44,198 bases of DNA from Phascolarctobacterium sp. (GTDB taxonomy: Bacteria; Bacillota; Negativicutes; Acidaminococcales; Acidaminococcaceae), in NCBI GenBank assembly GCA_030523325.1, contig JAUNIS010000020.1:1-44198 (forward strand). The letters are read 5' to 3'. The translations under genes and the position numbers were made by a program. Below are positions 8,714 through 17,650 of this stretch, piece by piece (the stretch's first letter is position 1; every line of letters begins with the position of its first letter). A model generated the notes under the pieces. It searched no databases, was not told the DNA's origin, and was given only the letters and a program-made list of their open reading frames with translations.

Positions 8714-9385
8714 TTATCTTTTTTTATACTTAAAATCTAGTACGCCAAAACCCGTCTCTTGATTTAAATGGCTAATGTCATTTAAACGGAAAATGCAATG
8801 CTCGTTCCATTTATTTAGACCAAGCACAGTCAAGCTTGCAGGCGCTATGTCAACAGAAAAATTTTGCTCGACAACCTTTTCCATATCCATGTTCAGCCAG
8901 CGGAAAATAATATTTTGCACCGTCCCCTTGTGAGCTACGATAATTAAATTTTCATTTTCCATGTCACAAGCATTCCAAAGCCCCGTAGTATTTCTTAAGT
9001 AAAACTCGTGACGCGTCTCACCACCCGGATAATTGCGATGATGAATCTCCGCGTCAGAGGCTGGCTTACGAAAATATTTTTTGGCTTCGTCTTCCTTCAT
9101 GCCTGCTGCAATACCGTTGTTTTTTTCCCTCAGATAGCTGGTGTATTCCACCTGCCCCGCCCTGCCTAAGGCTTCGGCAATAATATCGGCGCTTTCCGTA
9201 GCCCGTTTTAAATTGCTTGCGAGAATGCGATATTCTAAATTCTTCCCAGCAAAATCCATGGCTAGTTTTTTTGCGAGCGCTTGAATCTGTGCTCTGCCCT
9301 TAGTTGTTAAAAGAGAGTCCGTCCAACCGCCGGTCAAATGCTCGGTATGATGAGTTGCCTCGCCATGTCTAATTAAAATAATCAT
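8714..9385 (-). CDS. Histidine phosphatase superfamily protein (phosphoglycerate mutase-like)
   Basis: Begins MIILIRHGEATHH: the RHG motif places the phosphohistidine at residue 7. A second conserved His lies in VAHKGTVQNI, as in the branch containing cofactor-dependent phosphoglycerate mutases, CobC and broad-specificity phosphatases. At 223 aa it is in the normal range. The substrate cannot be read from sequence. It is the last gene of the long minus-strand run, 12 bp after divIVA, with AAGGCGG as ribosome binding site. I see no clear intrinsic terminator between its stop and the ileS promoter. Confidence 0.85.
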   Translation of the reverse strand: MIILIRHGEATHHTEHLTGGWTDSLLTTKGRAQIQALAKKLAMDFAGKNLEYRILASNLKRATESADIIAEALGRAGQVEYTSYLREKNNGIAAGMKEDEAKKYFRKPASDAEIHHRNYPGGETRHEFYLRNTTGLWNACDMENENLIIVAHKGTVQNIIFRWLNMDMEKVVEQNFSVDIAPASLTVLGLNKWNEHCIFRLNDISHLNQETGFGVLDFKYKKR

Positions 9386-9397
9386 TTTGGTTCCGCC

Positions 9398-10210
9398 TTA
9401 TTCTTCCTTGCCAAAATTTTCTAAGAGTTCCATTTGATTTTGCAGAATTTGCAACATGCTTTTCTTTTGCATATTGGCTTTACGCATTTGTTCGTTGTAG
9501 GATGCTTCTGCTTGAGCCGCACGTGACTCAGCTTCAAACATTAATTTTCTGCTGCGTTCCTCGGCATCCGCAACTATGCTTCTATATTTAGAATTGGCTT
9601 CCAGCATCATGCGGTTAGCTTCGTTGCGGGCATTTTCCAAAAGCGTGTTAGCTTCACTTATAGCGCTGTCCCCACGTTTCTTGCACGTATCTTCCATATT
9701 CAGTCGCATCTTTTCAACTGCTATATCTGTGGTCGCACGTAGGTTCTCCGAATATGCTCGAGCTTCTTCACGCATGCGAGTGCATTCAGTTTGGGTGTAG
9801 CTCAGCATATTCTCAGTTTTAATTTTCGTTTGGTTGTATAAATCTTCAGCGGCGCTCTGGGCCTCGCTTTGCATTTTTTGAGCAGCAGCTTGTGCATCCG
9901 TCAAAGCCGTATTGCACTTATGCTCGGTCTCCTTCATTAAAAGCTCGGCCTTTTTTTCACTAGCAGACTTAACTTCATCAGCAGTTTCTTGAGCAACCTG
10001 GAGAGTGCTTTGCATAGTGCTTTCCATTTGCTGGTAATATTCCAGCTTAGAAGTAACTCGTTCAATAGTTTCTTTTTGCTGAATATTATCAAGATAGAGA
10101 TATTCAAATTCTTTGATGATGTTTTCCAGAAATTTATCTACCTCGGATGCTTCGTAACCACGAAAGCCCTTACTGAATTTTGTATTTTTTAAATCATCAG
10201 GCGTAAGCAT
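9398..10210 (-). CDS. divIVA: DivIVA-family cell-division / polarity protein
   Basis: The N-terminal LTPDDLKNTKFSKGFRGYEA plus SEVDKFL is the conserved DivIVA lipid-binding and dimerisation region (residues 2-30). Most of the rest is Ala/Glu/Lys/Gln-rich coiled coil with regular heptads. DivIVA proteins recognise curved membrane at septa and poles and recruit division or wall-synthesis partners. At 270 aa the coiled coil is longer than in B. subtilis DivIVA, and the C-terminal half (about 100-250) is nearly all Ala-rich helix. It sits directly after ylmH (10 bp), the usual neighbour. Confidence in the family is high; its exact partner is not shown. Confidence 0.93.
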   Translation of the reverse strand: MLTPDDLKNTKFSKGFRGYEASEVDKFLENIIKEFEYLYLDNIQQKETIERVTSKLEYYQQMESTMQSTLQVAQETADEVKSASEKKAELLMKETEHKCNTALTDAQAAAQKMQSEAQSAAEDLYNQTKIKTENMLSYTQTECTRMREEARAYSENLRATTDIAVEKMRLNMEDTCKKRGDSAISEANTLLENARNEANRMMLEANSKYRSIVADAEERSRKLMFEAESRAAQAEASYNEQMRKANMQKKSMLQILQNQMELLENFGKEE

Positions 10211-10220
10211 GTTACCTCCA

Positions 10221-11006
10221 TCAAATGTATCGTTTTAAAGTAATGCTGGTGCGACCTTTTTTTGTGGTACCCTTTACCTCGGCAACCTCAACACGACCGC
10301 GACCTCTAAAGGAAATGATATCTCCAACAGCAATTGCTTGAGCGGGCTTTTTAGCTTCCTGCCAATTCACCTTCACGTTGAGTGCTTTAATCTCTTCAGA
10401 CATACGGCTACGACTTACTCCGTAACCTGCTGCGGCCACAGCATCTAAGCGTAAATCTGACACAGTTGCGTTAATAATTTTTACCTTCTCTTCTTTTTGA
10501 AACAGTTCATCCTTAGTGATCTCGCTCACACTTACAGGCGCACTGCCAATAGAAGTCAGGTTGCTCATTAAATAATTGGTAAGAGTTTTTTCCACTACAA
10601 ACTGAGCTCCCTCGGGAACAAAAACTATGTCGCCAATAGCTTCTCGTTTGCAGCCCGTTCCCATTAACGCACCTAAAACATCTCGGTGGGACAAATCATA
10701 ATAACGCTTGTCCCAGGTAGCGAGAAAATAAGTCATACCATAATCAGGAGTGCCGTAAAAATCATCAGCGATATAAACCGCCTTTACGCGCTCTGCATTA
10801 GCAAAGCCTCCATCACTTTCTATTTTAATATTGTCAAAGTTTGCAGCAATAATCTCGGCAACATTATATGCGTGAGGGTCAAGGAATTCACTGACACGAA
10901 ACTTTCGTGATTTATTTGCTCCGTCAGCTAGATCCAAAAGCTTAGCAGCCAGCTGCTCGTCCCCACCAGCCTTAAAATAACGAAGGATTTTTTCTCTATC
11001 AGCCAT
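10221..11006 (-). CDS. YlmH-type RNA-binding protein with C-terminal S4 domain
   Basis: 261-aa YlmH family protein. The N-terminal part (FLDPHAYNVAEII) is the YlmH domain. The C-terminal 75 or so residues form an S4 RNA-binding fold: LRLDAVAAAGYGVSRS, then VKVNWQEAKKPAQAIAVGD and ISFRGRGRVEV. YlmH proteins are found beside sepF and divIVA in Firmicutes and bind ribosomal RNA or stalled large subunits in ribosome quality control. The gene starts 3 bp after proC stops, so it is translated from the same message. Confidence 0.9.
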   Translation of the reverse strand: MADREKILRYFKAGGDEQLAAKLLDLADGANKSRKFRVSEFLDPHAYNVAEIIAANFDNIKIESDGGFANAERVKAVYIADDFYGTPDYGMTYFLATWDKRYYDLSHRDVLGALMGTGCKREAIGDIVFVPEGAQFVVEKTLTNYLMSNLTSIGSAPVSVSEITKDELFQKEEKVKIINATVSDLRLDAVAAAGYGVSRSRMSEEIKALNVKVNWQEAKKPAQAIAVGDIISFRGRGRVEVAEVKGTTKKGRTSITLKRYI

Positions 11007-11009
11007 GAG

Positions 11010-11837
11010 TTAATTCCCCTGTAGCTCTTTATTTCTTGCGAGCACAGCCATGACAGCATCGTAAAAAGCCCCTCGCAGCCCATGATTTTCTAAAGCATGG
11101 ATGCCGGCAATTGTCGTGCCTCCAGGAGAAGTTACTTGGTCTCTTAGTACAGCTGGATGCTCACCTGTTGTAATGCAAAGCTTGCCACTGCCAGCTAGAG
11201 TTTGGGCCGCAAGCTTAATGGCAAGCTTACGAGGAAGACCCGCGCGTACGCCTGCATCTGCAAGAGCATCAATAATTACAAAGGCATAGCCAGGACCACA
11301 GCCACTAATCGCAGTAATTGCGTCAAGAGATTTTTCGTCAACAAATTCAATCTCACCACAGCAACCAAAAATTTCGGCAGCGATTTCTTTCATTTCATCG
11401 GTAACATTTTCATCGCAGCAAATCGCAGTCATGCCCTCACCACATGCTAGAGGTGTATTAGGCATGGTACGAATCACAGCAAAGCCAGGTGCGTAAGCAT
11501 GAAGCTGCTCGATAGATACACTGCCCATAATCGAAAGCACCCAAGCGGACTTTTGCATGGCTCGAATAACCTCGGGCACAAGAGCAACAGGTGCAACCTG
11601 GGGTTTAACGGCAAAGATTACTAGATCAGCCTCCTTAACCGCATTTTTATTACAGGTCATAGCATTGATTCCATAGGTTGCGTTTAAATAGTCACAACGT
11701 TTTTGGGTGCGGTTACCAACAAAAATATCCGCCGCCTGCACAAGACCTGCACCAAGTATGCCTTTAATAATTGCTTCAGCCATGGCACCACCACCGATGA
11801 AAGCAATTTTTTTACCAGTTAATTTTACTTCTTCCAT
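11010..11837 (-). CDS. proC: Pyrroline-5-carboxylate reductase
   Basis: Last step of proline biosynthesis: NAD(P)H-dependent reduction of pyrroline-5-carboxylate. The Rossmann signature IAFIGGGAMAEAI lies at about residues 12-24. Conserved CGPGYAFVIIDALADAGV and VTSPGGTTIAGIHALE complete the family pattern. 275 aa is normal. The ATG at 11837 overlaps the end of sepF by 13 bp, so the two are translationally linked. In proteobacteria proC sits between yggS and yggT; in B. subtilis this place is taken by ylmG. Here it lies between sepF and ylmH and no ylmG/yggT gene is seen. Confidence 0.97.
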   Translation of the reverse strand: MEEVKLTGKKIAFIGGGAMAEAIIKGILGAGLVQAADIFVGNRTQKRCDYLNATYGINAMTCNKNAVKEADLVIFAVKPQVAPVALVPEVIRAMQKSAWVLSIMGSVSIEQLHAYAPGFAVIRTMPNTPLACGEGMTAICCDENVTDEMKEIAAEIFGCCGEIEFVDEKSLDAITAISGCGPGYAFVIIDALADAGVRAGLPRKLAIKLAAQTLAGSGKLCITTGEHPAVLRDQVTSPGGTTIAGIHALENHGLRGAFYDAVMAVLARNKELQGN

Positions 11838-12613
11838 TCTTCTTCACCTACATCATATTGAGCTGCTGCGTCAATATCAACATTTCTCGGTGCGCAAATC
11901 AAAATACTGCGACCAATTTTTTTCATAGAACCATTAATTGCGTAAACAGAGCCGCAAATAAAATCGGCCATACGTTTAGCGACTAAGGGGTCGAGAGCTT
12001 CAAAATTAATTACCACAGGTTGATTGTTGCGCAGATAATCGGCAATCTTCGGGCAATCGTCAAAGCTTGATGGTTCGATAACCATAACATTGATTTCTTT
12101 ATTGCGTACGGTAATCGGCATACTGTGATTACCATTTGCATCCTTAGAGTCATTGCTCTTACTACGGAAACGATCTAAGAAGGAACGCTTAGGAGCCTCT
12201 TCGCGTACGACTTCAGAGTGTGGAGCTTGAGCTTTTGCTGGCGCTTTGTCTCTGAAGAAAGGCTTTCTTGCTTCTTTAACCTCACTCTTCGCACTTTCCT
12301 GCACTGCTTTTTTGGGAGCTTCGGCTTTAAGCTCTTCGTCTTCTTTTTTCTTTTTACCAAAGAAGGGGAAGGAGAAAATCGAACTCTTTTCGTCCTCTTC
12401 ATCATCCTCACCATCATCTTCGTAAATTTCTTTTATGGATTTAGGTTTGGCTTCCTTTTTTTCTTCCTGCTGAGCTTTGGCAAAGGGTCCCTTTTCAATG
12501 CGCTTAGACTCGGACCTTGCTTTTTTGCTTTCGCGAGCAGCGTCCAATTCTTCGTCAATATCTTCCTCTTCATAAAGACCAATTGCATCTAAAATTTCAT
12601 TGATAAAACTCAT
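11825..12613 (-). CDS. sepF: SepF cell-division protein with a long charged linker
   Basis: SepF binds membrane and FtsZ and tethers the Z-ring. The N-terminus MSFINEILDAIGLYEE is the amphipathic membrane-binding helix. The last 95 or so residues (from MPITVRNKEINVMVIEPSSF to the end, with VINFEALDPLVAKRMADFI and GSVYAINGSMKKIG) form the SepF core that polymerises into rings. Between them lie roughly 145 residues of Lys/Glu/Asp/Ala-rich low-complexity sequence. At 262 aa the protein is well above the roughly 150 aa of B. subtilis SepF, all of the excess being linker. It starts 23 bp after yggS and overlaps proC by 13 bp. Confidence 0.93.
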   Translation of the reverse strand: MSFINEILDAIGLYEEEDIDEELDAARESKKARSESKRIEKGPFAKAQQEEKKEAKPKSIKEIYEDDGEDDEEDEKSSIFSFPFFGKKKKEDEELKAEAPKKAVQESAKSEVKEARKPFFRDKAPAKAQAPHSEVVREEAPKRSFLDRFRSKSNDSKDANGNHSMPITVRNKEINVMVIEPSSFDDCPKIADYLRNNQPVVINFEALDPLVAKRMADFICGSVYAINGSMKKIGRSILICAPRNVDIDAAAQYDVGEEEWKK

Positions 12614-12636
12614 TTCGTCACCAGCCTTATATTACA

Positions 12637-13335
12637 CTAAAATTTTAAACTATAATCTCGAGCACCAAAAAGTGCTGTACCTACACGCACGTTATTGGCC
12701 CCTTCCTCAATGGCAACGGTAAAATCACTGCTCATCCCCATGGAAAGAATGTCAATGTCACTGCGCATTGCCTTCAGTCTTACAAAGGCTCTATAGCCTG
12801 CAGCGAATACCGGTCTTGTCTCTTCTACATCTTCACATGCTTGAGCAATAACCATGAGACCGCGTACCTTAATATTTTTATATTCATCAAGCTTAGGCAA
12901 AATAGCTAAGTAATCTTCCTTCTCAAACCCCGACTTTTGTTCTTCGTGAGCTATATTGAGTTGGAGAAGAATCTCTTGCACCTTGCCAATGCGAGCTGCC
13001 TCTTTATTGACCTCGTTCAGCAATTTTTCGCTGTCAATCGATTCAATTAAATCGAAATGCGCAACTGCTTGACGAGCCTTGTTAGATTGCAAATGACCGA
13101 TTAAATGCCAAGTGCCTTCCTTACCAATTTCTTCCTGCTTGTGCTTGGCCTCTTGAACACGGTTTTCACCGATATCCCTAAGCCCACAAGCCAAGCTATC
13201 TGTAATAATGCTAGCAGGATGGTTCTTGGTCACTGCAACAAGAGTAACCTCGTCACCAGTGAGCTTTGCCTCCCTGCGCTTAGCGAGAGACGAAGCGATC
13301 TTCTCCTGAACTAGTTTGATGTTGTCAATTAACAT
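12637..13335 (-). CDS. yggS: YggS/YlmE-family pyridoxal-phosphate homeostasis protein
   Basis: Alanine-racemase-fold PLP-binding protein that buffers PLP and affects amino-acid and keto-acid pools; no enzymatic reaction is established for the family. The PLP lysine lies in LVAVTKNHP. WHLIGHLQSNK and LSMGMSSDFTVAIEEGAN are further family marks, and VRVGTALFGAR closes the fold. ATG 13335 is chosen (232 aa) because GGGGTG precedes it by about eight bases; a GTG three codons upstream has no Shine-Dalgarno site. It lies between rpe (18 bp) and sepF (23 bp), the usual ylmE position. Confidence 0.93.
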   Translation of the reverse strand: MLIDNIKLVQEKIASSLAKRREAKLTGDEVTLVAVTKNHPASIITDSLACGLRDIGENRVQEAKHKQEEIGKEGTWHLIGHLQSNKARQAVAHFDLIESIDSEKLLNEVNKEAARIGKVQEILLQLNIAHEEQKSGFEKEDYLAILPKLDEYKNIKVRGLMVIAQACEDVEETRPVFAAGYRAFVRLKAMRSDIDILSMGMSSDFTVAIEEGANNVRVGTALFGARDYSLKF

Positions 13336-13353
13336 TTTAATCACCCCAAATGG

Positions 13354-14010
13354 TTAGCTGTGAGTGCTGAGTGTCAGACTATCAATCGCTGCCTTCGTAT
13401 CCTTCGCCCCATAGACGTATGAGCCTGCGACCAATACTGTGGCCCCTGCCTCTACGCATTGCTTGCCCGTTGTTGCATTGACGCCGCCATCTACCTGAAT
13501 GTCCACGGCTAAGCCTGCATCATTAATCATCTTGCGCAAACGGGTAATTTTCGGCAGCATGCTAGGGATAAAGCTTTGCCCACCAAAGCCCGGATTCACA
13601 GTCATGATGAGAATCATATCGACGTAGGGAAGAATTTCTTCCACAGCACTTAAAGGTGTTGCCGGGTTCAGTGCAACACCTGCTTTTAAGCCTTCAGATT
13701 TAATTTGCTGAATGCAGCGATGCAGGTGCTTGGTTGCTTCTGCATGAACAACGATTTGGTCAGCACCAGCTTTTTTGAAATCGGCGATATATTTTTCTGG
13801 ATTCTCGACCATGAGATGGCAGTCGAAAAATAATTTTGTAGTTTTGCGAATCATTTTTACAACCGGGGCACCAAATGTTAAATTGGGCACGAACAAGCCG
13901 TCCATCACATCAATATGCACCCAGTCGGCACCAGCAACTTCAATTTTTTTAATTTCATCCGCAAGATATGCGAAATCCGCGGAAAGAATGGAAGGAGCAA
14001 TCTTTGTCAT
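13354..14010 (-). CDS. rpe: Ribulose-phosphate 3-epimerase
   Basis: Pentose-phosphate pathway enzyme interconverting ribulose-5-phosphate and xylulose-5-phosphate. TIM barrel with [17 protein letters not shown] at the N-terminus and [18 protein letters not shown] (metal-binding His/Asp). [15 protein letters not shown] and the phosphate-binding [17 protein letters not shown] lie in the second half. 218 aa is normal. It sits 15 bp behind rsgA, as in many Firmicutes. Confidence 0.97.
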   Translation of the reverse strand: MTKIAPSILSADFAYLADEIKKIEVAGADWVHIDVMDGLFVPNLTFGAPVVKMIRKTTKLFFDCHLMVENPEKYIADFKKAGADQIVVHAEATKHLHRCIQQIKSEGLKAGVALNPATPLSAVEEILPYVDMILIMTVNPGFGGQSFIPSMLPKITRLRKMINDAGLAVDIQVDGGVNATTGKQCVEAGATVLVAGSYVYGAKDTKAAIDSLTLSTHS

Positions 14011-14025
14011 CTTATCCCTCTTTCT

Positions 14026-14913
14026 TCAGTAAGCTTTTTTATTTAAAAATTTTACTTCTTCAAGCATCTCTTGGTAGCTCGCGTGTCTCGACCTTGCAAG
14101 CTCCCCTAGTTCAACGGCTTCTTTAACCGCACAACCAGGCTCGTGAGTGTGTGTGCAAGGATGAAAACGACAGCTAGCAGCATATTGCAAAAATTCTTTA
14201 AAGCCAGCCAGAACATTTTCTTCAGCAAAGCCTTCTAAAAGTAAATTGCCAAAGCCAGGAGTATCCGCGATATAGCCTTCGTCAAAGGGCAAAAGCTCAG
14301 CGAAGCGAGTCGTATGCTTACCCCTGCCAATTTTTTCCGATACATCACCCGTACGCAAAGCAACCTGTGGGTCAATAGCATTAATGGTGGACGATTTACC
14401 TACGCCGCTTGGTCCCCCAAAGGCACATACCTTGCCCCGTAATCTCTCACGCAAATCGGCAACGCCTTTTCCATTTTGTGCGCAAATAGGATAAATTTCG
14501 TAACCGATTTTTCCGTAGGTCTCCTGCATATTGGCAAGAAAACCTGCAGGTGCTAGGTCCAGCTTATTGAAAACGATGATGATGGGAATATCAGCGCTCT
14601 CAGCTAAAGCAATGAGCTTATCGGCGATGATGGGACTAAAATCGGGACTTGCACAGGCAAAGGTTGCAACGAATAAATCGAGATTAGCCATGATGGGTCT
14701 GAGGAGATAATTTTTACGAGGCAAAACCTTGAGGATCATCCCCTCGTCCTTCTCACCTAGCTCGAAATCAACAAAATCTCCCGTAGCTAAGGAAAAGCGT
14801 GACTTTTTCATCTTGCCTTTAACCTTGCAGGTATATGTTTTATTTTCTTCTGGCACATTCACATAGTAATAGCCATTATAATTTTTTAAAACGCGGCCTT
14901 GTAAAATTGTCAT
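14026..14913 (-). CDS. rsgA: Ribosome small-subunit-dependent GTPase A
   Basis: Circularly permuted GTPase that checks late maturation of the 30S subunit. An N-terminal OB fold occupies about residues 1-65. The G motifs appear in permuted order: NKLD (G4), GPSGVGKSSTINA (G1) and DTPGFGN (G3). A C-terminal zinc-binding knuckle is formed by CRFHPCTHTHEPGC. 295 aa is normal. It starts 2 bp after prkC, and in B. subtilis the orthologue CpgA is a substrate of PrkC, which gives the arrangement functional meaning. Confidence 0.97.
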   Translation of the reverse strand: MTILQGRVLKNYNGYYYVNVPEENKTYTCKVKGKMKKSRFSLATGDFVDFELGEKDEGMILKVLPRKNYLLRPIMANLDLFVATFACASPDFSPIIADKLIALAESADIPIIIVFNKLDLAPAGFLANMQETYGKIGYEIYPICAQNGKGVADLRERLRGKVCAFGGPSGVGKSSTINAIDPQVALRTGDVSEKIGRGKHTTRFAELLPFDEGYIADTPGFGNLLLEGFAEENVLAGFKEFLQYAASCRFHPCTHTHEPGCAVKEAVELGELARSRHASYQEMLEEVKFLNKKAY

Positions 14914-14915
14914 CT

Positions 14916-16877
14916 TTAGAGACTCTTTTCTTCGGCCAATTTGCCGTTAACATAAAATTGTACTTTAGCACCAGCACCTGCACTAACCTTATTGCGCAGT
15001 CGTACGCCACCCTTTTGCGTGCCGCTATACAGAGTTTGCTTGTCGTCTCCGTCAATAAGAACGACGGAAACAGAAACATTGGTTTTGCCGGGCACGACAA
15101 ATTCTACAATGCTGCTCTTCTTTTCCCCGCCCTTGGACACGGTTAGATTAACAAGTCCACCTTCTGCAAGCTTCGTGCCTGCAGGAGGAGTAATACTAAC
15201 GATAGTATTTAGTTTAACAGCTTTATCATTGACGTAGTCAACCTCGCCCAGCTTTAAGCCAGCCTTAACAATCATGGCTTTGGCTTCGTCCAAGGTTTTT
15301 CCCTTGAGCTCGGGCACAGGATTACTGCCTTCACAGATTACGAGGTTAATGAAGCTGCCAACTGCAAGCTTTTCTAAAGCCCTGGGGCTTTGCTCTAAAA
15401 CAGAGCCAATGTTTTTGTCCTTTTCTACTCGTCCTGTAGTAGTGCCAACTCTAAAGCCTAAATCTGTTAAAATATTTTCGGCTTTCATGACGCTCATGCC
15501 TACAAGATTAGGTACAGACTTCATTTCCCCGCCCTTGGAAACGATGAGGGTGATCATGCTGCCCTCTTTACGTTTTTCACCCGGCTTGGGGTTTTGTTCC
15601 ATAACCGTACCGGGCTGGAATTTTTTAGAGGTATCGAATTGTTCCACAAGATTAATTTTAAAGTCGTTCTCTTGTAATTTATTTTGTGCTTCCACCAGCG
15701 TCATGTTTACGACCTGAGGAACCTCAACCACCTTGCGATCTCTATTAAAATAAAGATTAGCCAGCATGGAAATTGCTACAATAATACCGGTGATAAGCAG
15801 CATCAAACGAGAATAATTTATTTTTCTCTGCCTCAAGGAATCGTCCCCCTCATTATTATTTTCTGCGTCCCTGCCCTTGAGCGAGGTAAGGGGAGCAGTC
15901 TTACCGAAATCGTCAAGCTTGGGTCTCTTTCGTTCTCCATTTAAATTATGCTTGACGACTTGCGTCTTACCGCCATCTCCCCCATCATCGTAGGGGTCAG
16001 TAGATTTTAAATCCTCACGGCGAGCAAGATTAATATGATGCTCACTGTCCGGGAATAATTTCATGATTAAATCGTACAGAGCCTCGGCAAATTCGTCGCC
16101 ATTTGTATAACGATTAGCACTATTTTTTGCTAGTGCTTTGTCAATTATTTCCTGGAGGCCCTCGGGCACGTTTTCAAAATAATTACTGAGCCTGGGCACG
16201 GGCTTATTCAAATGCATGGAGGTTACTTGGGCAATGTTTGCACCGCTGAAGGGCACGGAGCCAGTGAGCATTTCAAAAAGCACAACACCAAGGGAGTAAA
16301 CATCGGTTGCACAAGTAATGCGACCACCATCGGCCTGCTCGGGAGAAAGGTAGTGGACGCTGCCCATAACCTCGCTGGAATAAATCTGTGTTTGACTGCT
16401 GATTGTTTTAGAAATGCCGAAATCTGCAATCTTGGGATTTAAATCCTTATCGATGAGAATATTATGGGGCTTCACATCACAGTGGATGATGTTTTGTCTA
16501 TGAGCATGACCAAGACCTGAAGCAGCACGAGAAATAATCTCTAGGGTTTCTTCAAGACTAGGTTTATTTTTTTCAAGGAATTCTTTGAGAGTAACACCAT
16601 CAACGTATTCCATAACGATGTACTGCTTGTTATCCTCACGCACAACATCGTAAACGTTAATGATATTGGGATCCGTCAAACGAGCAACGGATTTGGCTTC
16701 ACGTTCGAATTGGTTGACAAAGGTTTTGTCGCTAATATATTGGTCACGCAAAATCTTTACGGCAACGTCTCTGTCGAGCACATTATCGTGAGCAAGATAA
16801 ACCTCAGCCATGCCGCCATAACCAATGGCGCGAATAATTTCGTAACGACCGCCTAAAACCTTTTGTTCGTTAGCCAT
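14916..16877 (-). CDS. prkC: PASTA-domain Ser/Thr protein kinase (PrkC/PknB/Stk1 family)
   Basis: Membrane kinase that senses muropeptides or lipid II and phosphorylates division, wall and translation proteins. The kinase domain covers about residues 10-270: glycine-rich loop AIGYGGMAEVYLA, Lys41 in VAVKIL, catalytic IIHCDVKPHN (HCD instead of HRD, common in this family), DFGISK and HYLSPEQ. A single membrane helix (LMLLITGIIVAISMLANLYF) lies near 355-375. Three extracellular PASTA repeats follow, each opening with VP-like motifs (VPQVVNMTL, VPNLVGMSV, VPELKGKTL). A C-terminal 75-residue segment is not PASTA-like. 653 aa is normal. Its start overlaps the phosphatase gene by 8 bp. Confidence 0.97.
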   Translation of the reverse strand: MANEQKVLGGRYEIIRAIGYGGMAEVYLAHDNVLDRDVAVKILRDQYISDKTFVNQFEREAKSVARLTDPNIINVYDVVREDNKQYIVMEYVDGVTLKEFLEKNKPSLEETLEIISRAASGLGHAHRQNIIHCDVKPHNILIDKDLNPKIADFGISKTISSQTQIYSSEVMGSVHYLSPEQADGGRITCATDVYSLGVVLFEMLTGSVPFSGANIAQVTSMHLNKPVPRLSNYFENVPEGLQEIIDKALAKNSANRYTNGDEFAEALYDLIMKLFPDSEHHINLARREDLKSTDPYDDGGDGGKTQVVKHNLNGERKRPKLDDFGKTAPLTSLKGRDAENNNEGDDSLRQRKINYSRLMLLITGIIVAISMLANLYFNRDRKVVEVPQVVNMTLVEAQNKLQENDFKINLVEQFDTSKKFQPGTVMEQNPKPGEKRKEGSMITLIVSKGGEMKSVPNLVGMSVMKAENILTDLGFRVGTTTGRVEKDKNIGSVLEQSPRALEKLAVGSFINLVICEGSNPVPELKGKTLDEAKAMIVKAGLKLGEVDYVNDKAVKLNTIVSITPPAGTKLAEGGLVNLTVSKGGEKKSSIVEFVVPGKTNVSVSVVLIDGDDKQTLYSGTQKGGVRLRNKVSAGAGAKVQFYVNGKLAEEKSL

Positions 16878-17628
16878 TGACCTTCACCTCCTCAGGATTA
16901 TCCTTGGGAGACTGAGCCATATCGATAAGGATGAGGCTAATATTATCGCGTCCACCATTATTTAAAGCTTTTTCTAGTAAATTGTCAGCGCAGAGCTCCA
17001 CATCCTTTTCTTGAATAATTTCTGCGAGCTCTACATCGGTAACCATATCGGATAAGCCGTCACTGCAAATTAAAAGTCTATCAGTAGGAGTGATGGAAAA
17101 AATTACGCATTGAGCATGAATGTTTTCGTCCACGCCAATCGCTTGCATGAGGAGGTGACGATCGGGATGAATGGCTGCTTCTTCAGAAGTAATTTTTCCT
17201 TTGTCTTTTAAATCTTCTACGTAGGTGTGGTCGTGGGTAATTCTTTCTAAAAGACCATCGCGATAAATATAGAGACGGCTGTCACCCACGTGACAAAAAT
17301 AAGCCGTACCATTACCAGGCAAATACAAAGCTGTCAAGGTTGTGCCCATGCCCGTAAAATCGTCATTGCTTACGGACATCTTGAGAACGTGATCATTGGC
17401 CTTTCTCGCAGCCTCGATCAAGGTGTCCCTAATATGCTCGGTGGAATCCTTCCGCAAAGAATGCGTTGCTGCACCGAAAGCCTTGAGAGCTGCACGGCTT
17501 GCAATCTCCCCGGATGCATGTCCGCCCATACCATCGGCAATGGCAAAAATATAGGGCTCTTGCACAAGAATTGCATCTTCATTATTTTCTCTTACAAGAC
17601 CTGCATGAGTCTTAGTCACAACCAGCAT
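16870..17628 (-). CDS. prpC: PP2C-family Ser/Thr protein phosphatase (PrpC/Stp)
   Basis: Metal-dependent phosphatase that reverses the action of the adjacent PrkC kinase. The PP2C motifs are in order: RENNEDAILV, ADGMGGHASGEIAS (metal-binding Asp), HVGDSRLYIYRDG, ICSDGLSDMV and NNGGRDNISLILI. Start ATG 17628 (252 aa) is chosen: GAGGAG lies just before it and the protein then begins MLVVTKTHAGLVRENNED like its relatives. The longer open frame only runs back through rlmN in another phase. The stop overlaps the start of prkC by 8 bp. Confidence 0.96.
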   Translation of the reverse strand: MLVVTKTHAGLVRENNEDAILVQEPYIFAIADGMGGHASGEIASRAALKAFGAATHSLRKDSTEHIRDTLIEAARKANDHVLKMSVSNDDFTGMGTTLTALYLPGNGTAYFCHVGDSRLYIYRDGLLERITHDHTYVEDLKDKGKITSEEAAIHPDRHLLMQAIGVDENIHAQCVIFSITPTDRLLICSDGLSDMVTDVELAEIIQEKDVELCADNLLEKALNNGGRDNISLILIDMAQSPKDNPEEVKVNG

Positions 17629-17650
17629 CTTTATCTCCTCATCAAAAAAA

